Positions 44,313 through 52,850 of a DNA stretch of 64,000 nt are shown here, one piece after another. A program made the position numbers and the translations under genes. The notes under the pieces were generated by a model. It did not search any database. It worked only from the letters and a program-made list of their open reading frames with translations, and was not told the origin of the DNA. The stretch is from Phycisphaerae bacterium (GTDB taxonomy: Bacteria > Planctomycetota > Phycisphaerae > UBA1845 > PWPN01): NCBI GenBank assembly GCA_030372985.1, contig JAUCQB010000092.1, forward strand, positions 50,926 to 114,925, written 5' to 3'. Positions within the stretch are counted from its first letter, which is position 1. The number at the start of each line of letters is the position of its first letter.

Positions 44313-44939
44313 ATGAACCCGAAGATCAAGATCAACCTGGACGACCCGCGCACCGCCGCGGAATTCACCAACCTGCTGGGCTTTGTCCTCGGCGTCACTG
44401 ACAAAGCCCCCAGGCTTTCGAGCCTCGACATCGACCCGACCCGAGCGGCCGGCTTTGTCCGTCGATACCTGGCCGGCCGTGGCCTGACTGTCGCCCGCTG
44501 CCACGAACCCGCCACGAAGGAATTTAACCAGGTGCCGTCGGCCGTTTCAGCCGAGCGGGCCCGGGCCTTGGGAATTATTGCCATATGCAACGACGGAGGA
44601 CGCCCCGACCTGGCCGCTGGCATAATTGCAGAGGGAACGACCCCCCCCGACGCGCCAGCCATGCTACGCGCCGCGAAGTACGACCACGCCGCCAGGCGGT
44701 CGCAAGAAAAAACATGGGCGGCCACCAGAAACCCCGTCACCATTACCAAGCTGCTGCAAAACTTGTCGGTCGAACCCGAGGCCACCCAGAAGGCTGCCTG
44801 GGACCGATCACCCGAACTGCAAGCGGAATTCCGCAACCGCCAGGCTGACTACTTGGCGTATTTGAAATCACCAAGCCATGACCTAGCCGCCCGATACGCC
44901 GTCGGCAGAACAGGAGAGTATTATGAAGACCCATTTTGA
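44313..44939 (+). CDS. Hypothetical element protein, parent of the 72-residue paralogue
   Basis: A 208-residue protein with no recognised domain. AGAAAGAGAG precedes the ATG at 44313, so the longer frame from 44268 is not used. The C-terminal part, AAWDRSPELQAEFRNRQ then DYLAYLKSPSHDLAARYA, recurs in changed form in the next gene. It overlaps that gene by 17 bases. The region between recombination and structural-type genes often carries head or scaffold proteins in phages, but there is no sign of such identity here. Confidence 0.5.
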   Translation: MNPKIKINLDDPRTAAEFTNLLGFVLGVTDKAPRLSSLDIDPTRAAGFVRRYLAGRGLTVARCHEPATKEFNQVPSAVSAERARALGIIAICNDGGRPDLAAGIIAEGTTPPDAPAMLRAAKYDHAARRSQEKTWAATRNPVTITKLLQNLSVEPEATQKAAWDRSPELQAEFRNRQADYLAYLKSPSHDLAARYAVGRTGEYYEDPF

Positions 44940-45141
44940 ACCCGCGTCAACGGACGATCTTGAAAGGCAACTTGCTAAACTCGCCCACCAGAACGAACCC
45001 CTCTGGAGAGCAACATGGAGCCAATCCCCAATGCTCCGTGACCACTTCGGCGGGAACGAACAGCGCTTCTTAGCCTACATGAGGGCCGAGCCCGAGAGGG
45101 CCGCCTTACGAAACCGACAAACAAGGCCGGCCAAAACATGA
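44923..45141 (+). CDS. Small hypothetical protein, partial paralogue of the preceding gene
   Basis: A 72-residue protein. RATWSQSPMLRDHFGGNE and RFLAYMRAEPERAALRNR align with the C-terminal end of the preceding protein (AAWDRSPEL..., DYLAYLKSP...). This points to an internal duplication that gave a free-standing copy of the C-terminal module. Function unknown. Confidence 0.5.
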   Translation: MKTHFEPASTDDLERQLAKLAHQNEPLWRATWSQSPMLRDHFGGNEQRFLAYMRAEPERAALRNRQTRPAKT

Positions 45142-45195
45142 ATTGACCGGGCAGGGCGTTCCTGCCCGACACACACATAAAGGAAGGTGTTACCG

Positions 45196-45735
45196 ATGGA
45201 TTTACTTAACCAGATCAAAGACAAGCTCCGGGTAAAGAAGCTGACCGCCGCAGACCGGTATATCGAGATTCTGCATCGGATCGACTGCCCCAAAGATCAG
45301 GACGCAGAGGAACTGATGAAGGTCATGGCCGAGCTGGGCCGCCACCCAGAAGACATCGAGAACGACGCCAAATTGCTGGCGGACGCCGAGCGATGCCGGG
45401 CGATCGTCGTGCAAATGCCCGAAGGGGCGGCCGCCAACGCCCACGACACATGGAGACGGCGAGTCGCTAACCATCAACTCACAGAAGCCGTCGCCGCGGC
45501 CCAACAAGCACACGAGGAAGAACTCGCAAGGATTAAGGCCGATTTTGCGGCGGGCGTCAACTTGTTTCATCAGGCCCAAAACGCCGAAGTTGAACTGGGC
45601 CGCCTGATGCCGGAGCTCCAGAAGATTCTCGGTCACGAGGGCGCAGACACCGCTTTCTGCCATCTTTATGACCCACAAGCCGTCAACGGGCTACACAGCG
45701 AACTGCGAAAGGAGTACGCTGACCAGCTTAAGTAA
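45196..45735 (+). CDS. Hypothetical helical protein
   Basis: A 179-residue, mostly alpha-helical protein with a heptad-like middle (TEAVAAAQQAHEEELARIKAD), which may form a coiled coil. AGGAAGG precedes the ATG at 45196; a GTG at 45187 is also possible. No known family. It lies before the tape-measure region, so a chaperone or structural accessory role is conceivable but unproved. Confidence 0.5.
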   Translation: MDLLNQIKDKLRVKKLTAADRYIEILHRIDCPKDQDAEELMKVMAELGRHPEDIENDAKLLADAERCRAIVVQMPEGAAANAHDTWRRRVANHQLTEAVAAAQQAHEEELARIKADFAAGVNLFHQAQNAEVELGRLMPELQKILGHEGADTAFCHLYDPQAVNGLHSELRKEYADQLK

Positions 45736-46074
45736 GGAGCCGCGGTAGTCAATATGCTGAACGTACTCCTGTCACGCATCAGTGGATTCTGGCGACGCAT
45801 GGGCAAGAAAACGGCCCATCATCCCGGGCGGGGTTTCGCTACCTTTGACCGCCCGGGCGCGTCGCCCCTCCCTGGCTGGATGCGCCCGAAAGGCATCCGG
45901 CCGGGGGGGTTTATTGTCGCGACGGCTGGCGTGTAGCCAGCCAGCAGCCCGCCGGGCTCGCCGCGGGTCCTTCCAGAGGGGGTACGGAGTGCGGGTCAGA
46001 ACACGCCGCGCAATCGGGTTTTTTTGGTCCCCGCCGGCAGGGGGGGCGGTCGGGACAAATAGAGAAACGGCCAC
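45736..46074 (+). other. Stretch without a convincing gene
   Basis: It holds a 60-codon frame (45754-45936) without a ribosome site and a hairpin at 45924-45942 (GGCTGGC/GCCAGCC). A run of seven T near 46020 lies in a G-rich context. It may separate the early and late parts of the element, perhaps with a terminator or promoter; none is clear. Confidence 0.35.
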
Positions 46075-46425
46075 ATGCAGCCAAAAGAGGCAAAACGAGG
46101 TCAAATTAGTATGTTTGACCTTCTCAGCTTAACAGTGGGGGCCAACCCTAATGCCAGCCAAGCCCCCCCGCCCCTACTGGGGCCGGCGGAGCTGGCCCGC
46201 CGCCTCAGGCTGAGCCCCCGGACCATCCGCCGATGGCGGGCCCTCAACAAGTTACCGCCGCCAAGTCTGGCCATCGGCCGGGTTCTGCGGTGGACTGAAT
46301 TGACATTCGCCGCCTGGCTTGAAGGCCAGGGCACGCGCCGCCGCAGAAAGCCGGGTCGGGGCGGCCACAAACGCAAGACCCGGACCTATTCAAGGAGTCT
46401 TAAACATGGCAACAAGAGCACTTGA
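46075..46425 (+). CDS. HTH regulator before the tape-measure gene
   Basis: A 116-residue protein with a MerR/AlpA-like HTH: LLGPAELARRLRLSPRTIRRWRALNKLPPPSLAIGRVLRWTELTFAAWL, then a highly basic tail (RRRRKPGRGGHKRKTR). An ATG at 46111 (MFDLLSL) is a possible alternative start, with a GAGGT site upstream. It overlaps the tape-measure start by 20 bases. It could regulate the late genes of the element. Confidence 0.6.
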   Translation: MQPKEAKRGQISMFDLLSLTVGANPNASQAPPPLLGPAELARRLRLSPRTIRRWRALNKLPPPSLAIGRVLRWTELTFAAWLEGQGTRRRRKPGRGGHKRKTRTYSRSLKHGNKST

Positions 46426-47947
46426 CATCGTGGTACGCGGGAAGGACCGGGCCAGCGGGGTCTTCAGTCGGATCGGCGGGGCCGCTCGCGGTATGGGGCG
46501 GGCCCTGTTCAGTGTAAAAGGGCTGATGCTATCCGCCTTGGGCGGTTACGGCCTCAAGGCAGCGGTCAGTCATGCCACGGAATTATGGGAGGAGCAAGCC
46601 AAAGCGGAAGGCAAGCTGGCCGGTGTGCTCAAGGCAACCGGTGGAGCTGCCGGCTTCACCGCCGGCCAACTCAAACAGATGGCCAGCAACCTGCAGGAGG
46701 TCACCACCTACGGGGACGAGGCCATCCTCAACGCCCAAGCGATCCTGGCTACCTTCACCCAGATCAAGGGGGACACATTCAAACAGGCAACCGAGGCCAT
46801 CCTGGATATGTCCGCCGTACTCGATCAGGACCTCAAGGGTTCGGCCATCCAACTCGGCAAGGCCTTGAATGATCCAATCAAAGGCGTCACAGCCCTACGC
46901 AAGGTCGGCGTGAGTTTCACCACCCAACAGATGGAGACCATCAAAGCCCTGACACAATCGGGCCAACTCGAGCAGGCCCAAGCGGTTATCCTCACCGAGC
47001 TGCAACATGAATTCGGTGGTGTGGCCAAGGGCATGGCCGCGACCTCCGGGGCCGGAGCGCAACTTAAAAACGCCATCGGCGACGTCTGGGAAGCCTTCGG
47101 GAAGAGCCTTTCGCCGGCCATCAGAGAGTTCCGCGGGCTGATCAAGTCGCTGCTGCCCAACCTGACCAATCTGGCCGGAGGCTTGGGCGAAAATGTTCTA
47201 ACAGCCGTCCAACTCGCGCGCTTTGCCTTTGGAAACTGGGAGAAAATTGTCAACTTCACCGTAGACTCCGCTCGCCTTAAATTCATGAGCCTCTGGGAGG
47301 ACTTCAAATACGCCTTCACCACCACACTCCCAACCTACATCGGCTGGTTCGCCCGCAACTGGAAGGAGCTGCTGATCGACGCCGCCAACGCCATCAGTTA
47401 CGGCATTGAGAACATGGCCGCGAATATCTGCATGGTCATGAAAGAGGTCTGGACGTACATTAGCTCCTGGGGGCAAGAGGGCTTCGCGGAGGGCTGGTCG
47501 AACAACCTTCGGGGGATCATGGATGGATTCAAGTCGGTGGTCACCGAGGAATTCCCCGAAGTCGCGGACCGGGCCTCCACAGCCCTGGAAATGGCCCTGG
47601 CCTCCAGCATCGACGCTCAAAAAGGTCGGCTCACCGAACTGATGGTCAAGAGCCTCTCAACAGCCACACCGACCAACCGGCTCGAGATCCCGGTCAAAGT
47701 CAGCCAGGACGCCGCCACCCAGGATTTTGTAAAGGCTGTGAAGTCACAGAACCAAGCCTACGTCAGCCGCTTCATGCGCTATGCGCCTGGGCAGATCCTG
47801 GAGCGCGGGTATAGCGTGAAGGTGGCTCCGGATCCGAAGACCCGAGAAATCGCAGATGGCGTCAAACGGACGAACGTCCTCCTGTCCCGCCTGATCACCG
47901 CCACCGAGGCCCCGACCGAGATCGACATGGAGGTCTATGAGCCATGA
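46406..47947 (+). CDS. Phage tail tape-measure protein (TP901-type core)
   Basis: A 513-residue protein. It starts MATRALDIVVRGKDRASGVF with GGAARGMGRALFSVKG, and residues 75-240 carry the TP901-type core: GELKQMASNLQEVTTYGDEAILNAQ-like, ILDMSAVLDQDLKGSAIQLG, KALNDPIKGVTALRKVGVSF and TTQQMETIKALTQSGQLEQA. Hydrophobic helices follow (about 275-365). Tape-measure proteins set tail length and help DNA enter the host. AAGGAG precedes the ATG at 46406, so the longer frame from 46319 is not used. It is short for a tape measure, and no other tail, capsid or terminase gene is present in the element. Confidence 0.82.
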   Translation: MATRALDIVVRGKDRASGVFSRIGGAARGMGRALFSVKGLMLSALGGYGLKAAVSHATELWEEQAKAEGKLAGVLKATGGAAGFTAGQLKQMASNLQEVTTYGDEAILNAQAILATFTQIKGDTFKQATEAILDMSAVLDQDLKGSAIQLGKALNDPIKGVTALRKVGVSFTTQQMETIKALTQSGQLEQAQAVILTELQHEFGGVAKGMAATSGAGAQLKNAIGDVWEAFGKSLSPAIREFRGLIKSLLPNLTNLAGGLGENVLTAVQLARFAFGNWEKIVNFTVDSARLKFMSLWEDFKYAFTTTLPTYIGWFARNWKELLIDAANAISYGIENMAANICMVMKEVWTYISSWGQEGFAEGWSNNLRGIMDGFKSVVTEEFPEVADRASTALEMALASSIDAQKGRLTELMVKSLSTATPTNRLEIPVKVSQDAATQDFVKAVKSQNQAYVSRFMRYAPGQILERGYSVKVAPDPKTREIADGVKRTNVLLSRLITATEAPTEIDMEVYEP

Positions 47948-48135
47948 ATTGGCCGCCGAAACCCCGGGGGTTGACAGCCCCCCGGGCTGTGGTAAGGTAA
48001 CGAACGTCATGAACCTGGTGCTACCTTCACAGAATTCCCGTATCGCGGGCAATTCAGCTCGCACACGTACCCCACCGGAGCCGAGGATACCCGCAAGGGC
48101 CCTGCCGCCTCATCAGGGCGGATGACCGGACTTCG

Positions 48136-48169
48136 GTGGGCTGCGCGCCAAGGGAGGTATGAAACCATG
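48136..48169 (+). repeat. Repeated gene leader, copy 1
   Basis: GTGGGCTGCGCGC, a short spacer, GGGAGGT, and the ATG of the next gene at 48167. The same arrangement, with the same 31-base distance from GTGGG to ATG, occurs at 48553-48586. Confidence 0.6.
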
Positions 48170-48484
48170 CTGACGAAGAACCAGGCCAAACGGACGCCGG
48201 CCGCCAGGCGACCGACAAGCCAGGCAGCGCCAAAAGGCCCCCAAAAATCGAAAGATGATAATTTCCTGCTACAATACGCCGTCAACGACCTGAACAGCGC
48301 CTGGAAACTCCTGAAGGCGGCCTACACGATTCTTACCCTTGCTCGTAACTCCGCAAAAGACCAAATCATCGAACATAAAGTTGCTCATGCGATGGTCGGT
48401 GTCCACGACGCCATACGCTTACTCAGGTCCGAAATTGGTGATAGGGTGACACCGCGGAAGACAGCCGGAAAGGCGACACGCTAA
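48167..48484 (+). CDS. Small hypothetical helical protein (105 residues)
   Basis: The ATG at 48167 follows the GGGAGGT leader. The N-terminus is basic (MLTKNQAKRTPAARRPTSQ), and the rest is helical (LLQYAVNDLNSAWKLLKAAYTILTLARN). No family recognised. It lies 219 bases after the tape-measure gene; that gap has only short frames overlapping it, which I do not accept. Confidence 0.5.
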   Translation: MLTKNQAKRTPAARRPTSQAAPKGPQKSKDDNFLLQYAVNDLNSAWKLLKAAYTILTLARNSAKDQIIEHKVAHAMVGVHDAIRLLRSEIGDRVTPRKTAGKATR

Positions 48485-48618
48485 TGAAAGGCACCGAGAA
48501 TAAACTGAAGCTGGTGTTCAGCCGCCGTTTTACACCGGGGCTTAGGATCGAAGTGGGCTGCGCGCTCATGGGAGGTCTGAATCATGACAGAAAAAAAGCG
48601 AGAGGAAGCCAAGAATGA
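48484..48618 (+). CDS. Possible 44-residue peptide spanning the second leader
   Basis: TAATG overlap with the preceding stop. The peptide is basic (MKGTENKLKLVFSRRFTPG) and runs through the leader repeat into the next gene in another frame. There is no ribosome site apart from coupling, so it may only be the upstream part of a transcribed leader. Confidence 0.25.
   Translation: MKGTENKLKLVFSRRFTPGLRIEVGCALMGGLNHDRKKARGSQE
48553..48586 (+). repeat. Repeated gene leader, copy 2
   Basis: GTGGGCTGCGCGC, spacer, GGGAGGT and the ATG at 48584. The element has duplicated this leader in front of two unrelated small genes. Confidence 0.6.
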
Positions 48619-48808
48619 GGGCATCGGCCGGGTGGTCGGGCTGCTCGCCTGGCAGCCGGCCGAATACGTGATTGAGTTCGCCGATGAGCTGGAAAGACGC
48701 TTGTCGCCTCAGCTCGAGAGTCCCCGGTTGCGAGTGATTCAGGAACACGTCCCGACGGCCGGGAGGGCCGGGCACGGACCGGGTCAGATGACAGAAGGCA
48801 CACGTTGA
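48584..48808 (+). CDS. Small hypothetical acidic/basic helical protein (74 residues)
   Basis: It begins MTEKKREEAKNEGIGRVVGLL, and the next part (WQPAEYVIEFADELERRL) is an amphipathic helix. The tail is disordered. The GGGAGGT leader copy precedes it. No family recognised. Confidence 0.45.
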   Translation: MTEKKREEAKNEGIGRVVGLLAWQPAEYVIEFADELERRLSPQLESPRLRVIQEHVPTAGRAGHGPGQMTEGTR

Positions 48809-48822
48809 GAGGAGGTAGAACA

Positions 48823-49026
48823 GTGGGACATTTGGTTTCCATCGTAAAGGTCGGCCAGGCGGTCACCCTGGCGGAGCTGCCGACGATGACGTTTCACAAC
48901 GCCCCGCGAGCGCCGGTCACACTGGCGATCGGCGGCCGAGTGATCACCGCCCGCGGCCACGGCAAGCGCCGGGTCCGCCTCGACATCCACCCCGCCGGCG
49001 AACAGAAGGGCCAGGACGGGGCATGA
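48823..49026 (+). CDS. Small hypothetical beta-rich protein (67 residues)
   Basis: GTG start with a strong GAGGAGGT 7 bases before it; the TTG at 48805 is upstream of that site and not preferred. The sequence VSIVKVGQAVTLAELPTMTFHNA, then VTLAIGGRVITARGHGKRRVRLDIHPAG, suggests a small beta-barrel, perhaps RNA- or DNA-binding. Its stop overlaps the next gene as ATGA. Confidence 0.45.
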   Translation: MGHLVSIVKVGQAVTLAELPTMTFHNAPRAPVTLAIGGRVITARGHGKRRVRLDIHPAGEQKGQDGA

Positions 49027-49274
49027 AAAACGAGCAGGACAGCGCAAGCATCGAGCCACTACTGGCCAGCACCGCCGATACGTGCAAGATTCTCGGCATT
49101 CCGCGACGTTCCTTCGAAAGACATAGGTCAACGGGACGCATCGGGCCCACACCGATCCGCCTCGGCGGCCGGAAGCTCTACCGGGTCGCTGAGCTGAAGG
49201 AATGGGTTGCGGCCGGCTGTCCACCGCGCGAGGTGTGGGCAGACCGGACGCGCCGGCAAGCACCGAGCGAATAG
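49023..49274 (+). CDS. AlpA/excisionase-like HTH protein
   Basis: An 83-residue protein with the HTH SIEPLLASTADTCKILGIPRRSFERHRSTGRIGPTPIRLGGRKLYRVAELKEWVAAG, the pattern of AlpA-type regulators and excisionases, in which the HTH and wing read direct repeats. It is the last gene of the element and is coupled by ATGA. A strong terminator follows after 54 bases. It may be the excisionase or the late regulator. Confidence 0.65.
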   Translation: MKNEQDSASIEPLLASTADTCKILGIPRRSFERHRSTGRIGPTPIRLGGRKLYRVAELKEWVAAGCPPREVWADRTRRQAPSE

Positions 49275-49327
49275 CTGACGGGTGAAGATCACCCCGTGCA
49301 CCATGTGGCCACCGACCCAGCGCCACC

Positions 49328-49357
49328 AAGGCGGGCTAAAGGTCAGCCCGCCTTTTC
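49328..49357 (+). terminator. Rho-independent terminator of the element operon
   Basis: AAGGCGGGCT pairs with AGCCCGCCTT around 7 bases, followed by TTTCTAT. It marks the end of the last element gene. The 49358-49516 stretch beyond shows nothing else. Confidence 0.8.
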
Positions 49358-49516
49358 TATTCCAGCCAGGCCCATGTATTGCCCCGCCAGACTCGCAGAG
49401 AGCCCCGCTGTTGCGATTGCCGCCACCCAGGAGCCCCGATCCCCGGCCCAATTCAACCACGGGCACGCCAGGCCCATTCTGGCCACCTCCCCGGACCCAC
49501 ACAGACAACCAGTGAG

Positions 49517-49544
49517 GGTGTCTTACGCGGGTGTCTCTGACACC
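49517..49544. promoter_or_regulatory. Heptamer repeats near the right end of the element
   Basis: GGTGTC at 49517 and 49530 and TGACACC at 49538, matching the cluster next to the integrase end. Such paired clusters are typical of integrase arm sites. Confidence 0.45.
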
Positions 49545-49667
49545 TGAAACCTATTGTTTTTCAGAGTAAACGAGCATTTTGGCAAAGCCAGCCAGGACGA
49601 TGGAAACCATTGAAAACATTGGCTTTTTAGGAGTTTTCAGGGGTGTTTGTTAGAGGTGAAGTCTTCC

Positions 49668-49706
<39 letters not shown>

Positions 49707-49981
49707 GCGAGCCGTGCCCGGGCGGGCAACAGGCCGTGCTTTGTCGTCTGCGAACCCACAAAGCCCGCTCTGCCCCTATCGAGCGGCATAGTAACGTGCG
49801 ATCGCGAGATGGTCAACAGGGCTGACCCGGCTATCCCTCAGATCGGGGAGGGTGAGCCGGGTCACGCCACTGTTGATTCGCGAAGCAGGTTACCAGCCTT
49901 GGCGGCTGGAGAAGTTGCTCTCGGGGTTCGACAAGCCTGCTGCAAGTCCAGAACAACCGGCACAAGCGCGCTGCAGACAAC

Positions 49982-51127
49982 TCAAGGAATCAACACGGAA
50001 TCGGTTTGCACGCCTGGCGTCGACATGGCAAACGGATACTGTGCCTGGAACGGCGAGCCTGCCGTGGCGGCGTTGTCAAACTGCACGTGCATCGTTGCCG
50101 CATTCGGGCTCGTGGGCGTCCAGATGAGGTCCTCGTCCGCTCCGCAGAGCGCATTCGAATACCACTTGGCATGGCCATCCACGTAGGACACGTTCTGGCC
50201 GTCGCGGTTGTGGTTACGCGAATTGAGTGACTTGTGTTTCCTGAGCAGCGCCTGGACCCATTCGGTCGCATCGGCCGTGCCGTTTCCGTCGATGTCCCCA
50301 GGCGGCGGAAAGCCGGTCTTCGCGGCGGTCTTGTCATACGTATAGCGGCCCCATCCCGGTGCGGTGGGTGTAACACGCTGAGACACGATCAGGTTCGAGA
50401 ACGGATTGCGATCCGCAGCCAACGCTCTGCGCGGATCTTGCGAATTGGTCATCGCCACGCCGTATTGCAGGCCGGCCTGGTCCGTGGCCTGGGCGGTCAA
50501 CTGGAAGGAGTAGCTGAAGTCGGAGCACTCGGCGCCGTCGTTTGACGTCGCGGCACCGTCAAAGTCGAACCACCTGTTTTCCGTTCCAGCAATCGGCTGC
50601 GGATTGGTCCCTCTCCAGAAATACCCTGGGTTGGCGTTCGGATCGCCGACGATCGGATAGGGGTTGGGACCTGACGACTTGTGGCCCAGGCTGCGCGGGC
50701 TCGGGCAAATCACCTGCTTCGGTTGCAGATAAGCCTTCTTGCCCCCCATCAGAAGCTTAAAATATGAACGGCTGCTGCTGCCGTTGTCGACCGGGTTGTT
50801 GGGCAGCACTGGGTCCGTGGGCGACCTGAAGCCGTCCGGCAAGCCTCGGTATGAGCCAATATTGCTGTTGTAGGCTGATCCGGCCTGAAGATTGTTGGGC
50901 CGCCAGGCCGTCGGGAACCGATGTTGATTCGACTCGCTGTAGATCACGCAGGCCTGGGCAACGGCCTTCAGGTTCGCGGCGCAGTTGGTCCGCTTGGCCA
51001 TTTCGCGAGCCCGCGACAGCGAGGGCAGCAGAATGGCGATCAGCAGCGCGATAATGGCTATCACGACCAGCAACTCAATCAGGGTGAAGGCCCCTCTCTT
51101 ACGGGGTGACGTCAGTTCGTTCAACAT
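49982..51127 (-). CDS. Planctomycete pseudopilin with dockerin-like calcium motif
   Basis: A 381-residue protein with the prepilin cleavage site [20 protein letters not shown] at residues 12-31, then [20 protein letters not shown]. The body has an EF-hand-like [14 protein letters not shown], and the end has [16 protein letters not shown], the Asp-Gly-His signature found near the C-terminus in this pseudopilin superfamily. It should be exported and assembled into or onto a pseudopilus. A tandem UAS-like site lies about 255-290 bases upstream, next to the NtrC-type regulator gene, so it is a likely target of that regulator. Confidence 0.85.
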   Translation of the reverse strand: MLNELTSPRKRGAFTLIELLVVIAIIALLIAILLPSLSRAREMAKRTNCAANLKAVAQACVIYSESNQHRFPTAWRPNNLQAGSAYNSNIGSYRGLPDGFRSPTDPVLPNNPVDNGSSSRSYFKLLMGGKKAYLQPKQVICPSPRSLGHKSSGPNPYPIVGDPNANPGYFWRGTNPQPIAGTENRWFDFDGAATSNDGAECSDFSYSFQLTAQATDQAGLQYGVAMTNSQDPRRALAADRNPFSNLIVSQRVTPTAPGWGRYTYDKTAAKTGFPPPGDIDGNGTADATEWVQALLRKHKSLNSRNHNRDGQNVSYVDGHAKWYSNALCGADEDLIWTPTSPNAATMHVQFDNAATAGSPFQAQYPFAMSTPGVQTDSVLIP

Positions 51128-51381
51128 GCGATGCCTCCTTGGTTAGAAATAGCCCATGACGAATCCATGACCATAACCGGCCGCCGGCCAACTGCCAAGC
51201 CGCCTGCTGCCACACTCCCCCACCAGGCTCGTCCGACACGACCTGCCTCCCCCATCGGTCCGCATTGTCTACGCCGGAGAGTCAGACTCACGACAGGACA
51301 CCTAGCATTTCCCGTACCAAAGCCGGGAACGCCGCCGCCAGCCTGCCACAAGGCATTCCGGCTCCTGAGCACAGGAATGAT

Positions 51382-51418
51382 TGGTTCATTTCAACCAGAC
51401 GGTGGTTCAAATCAACCA
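51382..51418. promoter_or_regulatory. Tandem UAS-like sites for the NtrC-type regulator
   Basis: Two 16-bp near-palindromes, TGGTTCATTTCAACCA (51382-51397) and TGGTTCAAATCAACCA (51403-51418), stand 21 bp apart centre to centre, two helical turns, as enhancer-binding proteins prefer. They lie between the regulator gene and the pseudopilin gene. The -24/-12 promoter itself was not clear. Confidence 0.55.
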
Positions 51419-51461
51419 TTCGGGCGTCGCTCCGGCGAACCGCATGAGGCTGGAAACGCGC

Positions 51462-52850
51462 CTATTCACCGCCCTCCGGCAACAATCCGAACTTGGCCAT
51501 TCGATATCTCATCGCCTCTCGGCCGATCGAAAGCAATCGGGCCGCGGCCGATGCGTTCCCGCCGGTCTGCTTCAGCGCCCGGTCGATGAGCGACCTCTCG
51601 ACCTGCTCGAGGTCGATTGGCGTGCCTTCATCGAGGCTGCGCTCCGCCCGCCTCACCGGGTCCGCTCTCCTGGGCACCGGCAGGTCTGCGGCATCGATGG
51701 AGGAGCCCAGGATACTCAGCGCCGCCCCCTCCAACGCATGCTGCAGTTCGCGGACATTGCCGGGCCACTCGTGTTGCCGCAGCACCTCCTTGGCCGCCGG
51801 AGTCAGATCCAGACCCGGGATTCCGTATTTGGCCGCAAGTCGGCCGCAAAACAGCTCCGCGAGCAGCAGGATGTCCTCGCCTCGCTCGCGAAGCGGTGGC
51901 AAGTCAAAGGATATGACCTTCAGCCGGTAATACAGATCCTCCCGGAACTTGCCTTCGCTGACCAGCGACTCAATGCCGCGGTTGGTGGCGGCGATGAGAC
52001 AGATATCGATGCTCCGATCGCGCGTCTCGCCGATTCGCCTGACCGTGTGGGTCTCCAGGGCGCGCAGAAGCTTGGGTTGCAGCGACGCGGGCAGATCGGC
52101 GATCTCGTCCAAAAAGAGCGTGCCCCCGTCGGCCGTCGCGAACATGCCGGGCTTGTCATTGGTCGCCCCGCTGAAGGAGCCCCGCGCGTGTCCAAACAGC
52201 TCCGATTCGAATAGCTCCGCCGGCACGGCACTGCAATTCAGCGCAACCAACGGCCCGGTGCGGTGTTTCAGGGACGCGTGTATGTTGTATGCGAGGAGGT
52301 CCTTGCCCGTGCCGGTCTCACCGGTCAGGAGAATGGCGGGCATGTCCAGGCCGGCGGAGACCGCCCGCGCGGCCAGCCGGTTCACCTGCTCGCGGATGGC
52401 GACGATGCGCGGACAGTTGCCGACCAGTTGGACCTGCCGAAGCTGCTCCGCCTGGGCGCTGCGGTATTGCTCCAGGCGTCGGCGGGCATGTGATGCCGAC
52501 CAGACGCGGTCCACGGTCACGGTCAGAACATCGAGATCCACCGGCTTGATGAGAAACTCGGCGGCGCCCCGCTTCATGGCGTCCACCGCCACTTCCACGC
52601 TCCCGTAGGCAGTCACCACGATCGCCTCGACGTCGGGCAACTCGGCTTTGATTTGCGTGAGCAGGTTCAGCCCGCTTATGCCGCCAAGCCGAACATCGAG
52701 CACGAGGATATGCGGCTGGAAGTTGCGGAACTCGCCCATGACCTTCTCGCCGGCATGCACAAGGCGAACTTGATGCCCGGCATCCGTAAGGGCGTCTCCC
52801 ATCGCTCGCGCCAATCCAACCTCATCCTCGACAATCAAGATCTTGGGCAT
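51462..52850 (-). CDS. NtrC-family sigma-54-dependent response regulator
   Basis: A 462-residue regulator: receiver domain (1-120; Asp52 in LVLDVRLGG, Thr/Ala at VVTAYGS, Lys at LIKPVD), AAA+ domain (about 145-385; Walker A LTGETGTGKD, Walker B GGTLFLDEIADL, R finger region RIGETRDRSIDICLIAATNR) and a Fis-type HTH (NASAAARLLSIGREAMRYRM). The sigma-54 contact loop reads GSFSGA instead of GAFTGA. The conservative changes may be tolerated, but this is worth noting. It overlaps its histidine kinase gene by 29 bases, so the two form a two-component system. Confidence 0.9.
   Translation of the reverse strand: MPKILIVEDEVGLARAMGDALTDAGHQVRLVHAGEKVMGEFRNFQPHILVLDVRLGGISGLNLLTQIKAELPDVEAIVVTAYGSVEVAVDAMKRGAAEFLIKPVDLDVLTVTVDRVWSASHARRRLEQYRSAQAEQLRQVQLVGNCPRIVAIREQVNRLAARAVSAGLDMPAILLTGETGTGKDLLAYNIHASLKHRTGPLVALNCSAVPAELFESELFGHARGSFSGATNDKPGMFATADGGTLFLDEIADLPASLQPKLLRALETHTVRRIGETRDRSIDICLIAATNRGIESLVSEGKFREDLYYRLKVISFDLPPLRERGEDILLLAELFCGRLAAKYGIPGLDLTPAAKEVLRQHEWPGNVRELQHALEGAALSILGSSIDAADLPVPRRADPVRRAERSLDEGTPIDLEQVERSLIDRALKQTGGNASAAARLLSIGREAMRYRMAKFGLLPEGGE

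Noticed and set aside
45754..45936. 60-codon frame in the gap before the HTH gene
   Set aside because: No ribosome site at a proper distance and no recognisable pattern.
47937..48125. 62-codon frame overlapping the end of the tape-measure gene
   Set aside because: No ribosome site, Pro-rich low complexity, no family; a chance frame is more likely.
51183..51348. Candidate sigma-54 (-24/-12) promoters for the pseudopilin
   Set aside because: TTGGCA or TGGCA is present with GC at -12, but the TTGC part is CGGC in both; too weak in this GC-rich sequence.
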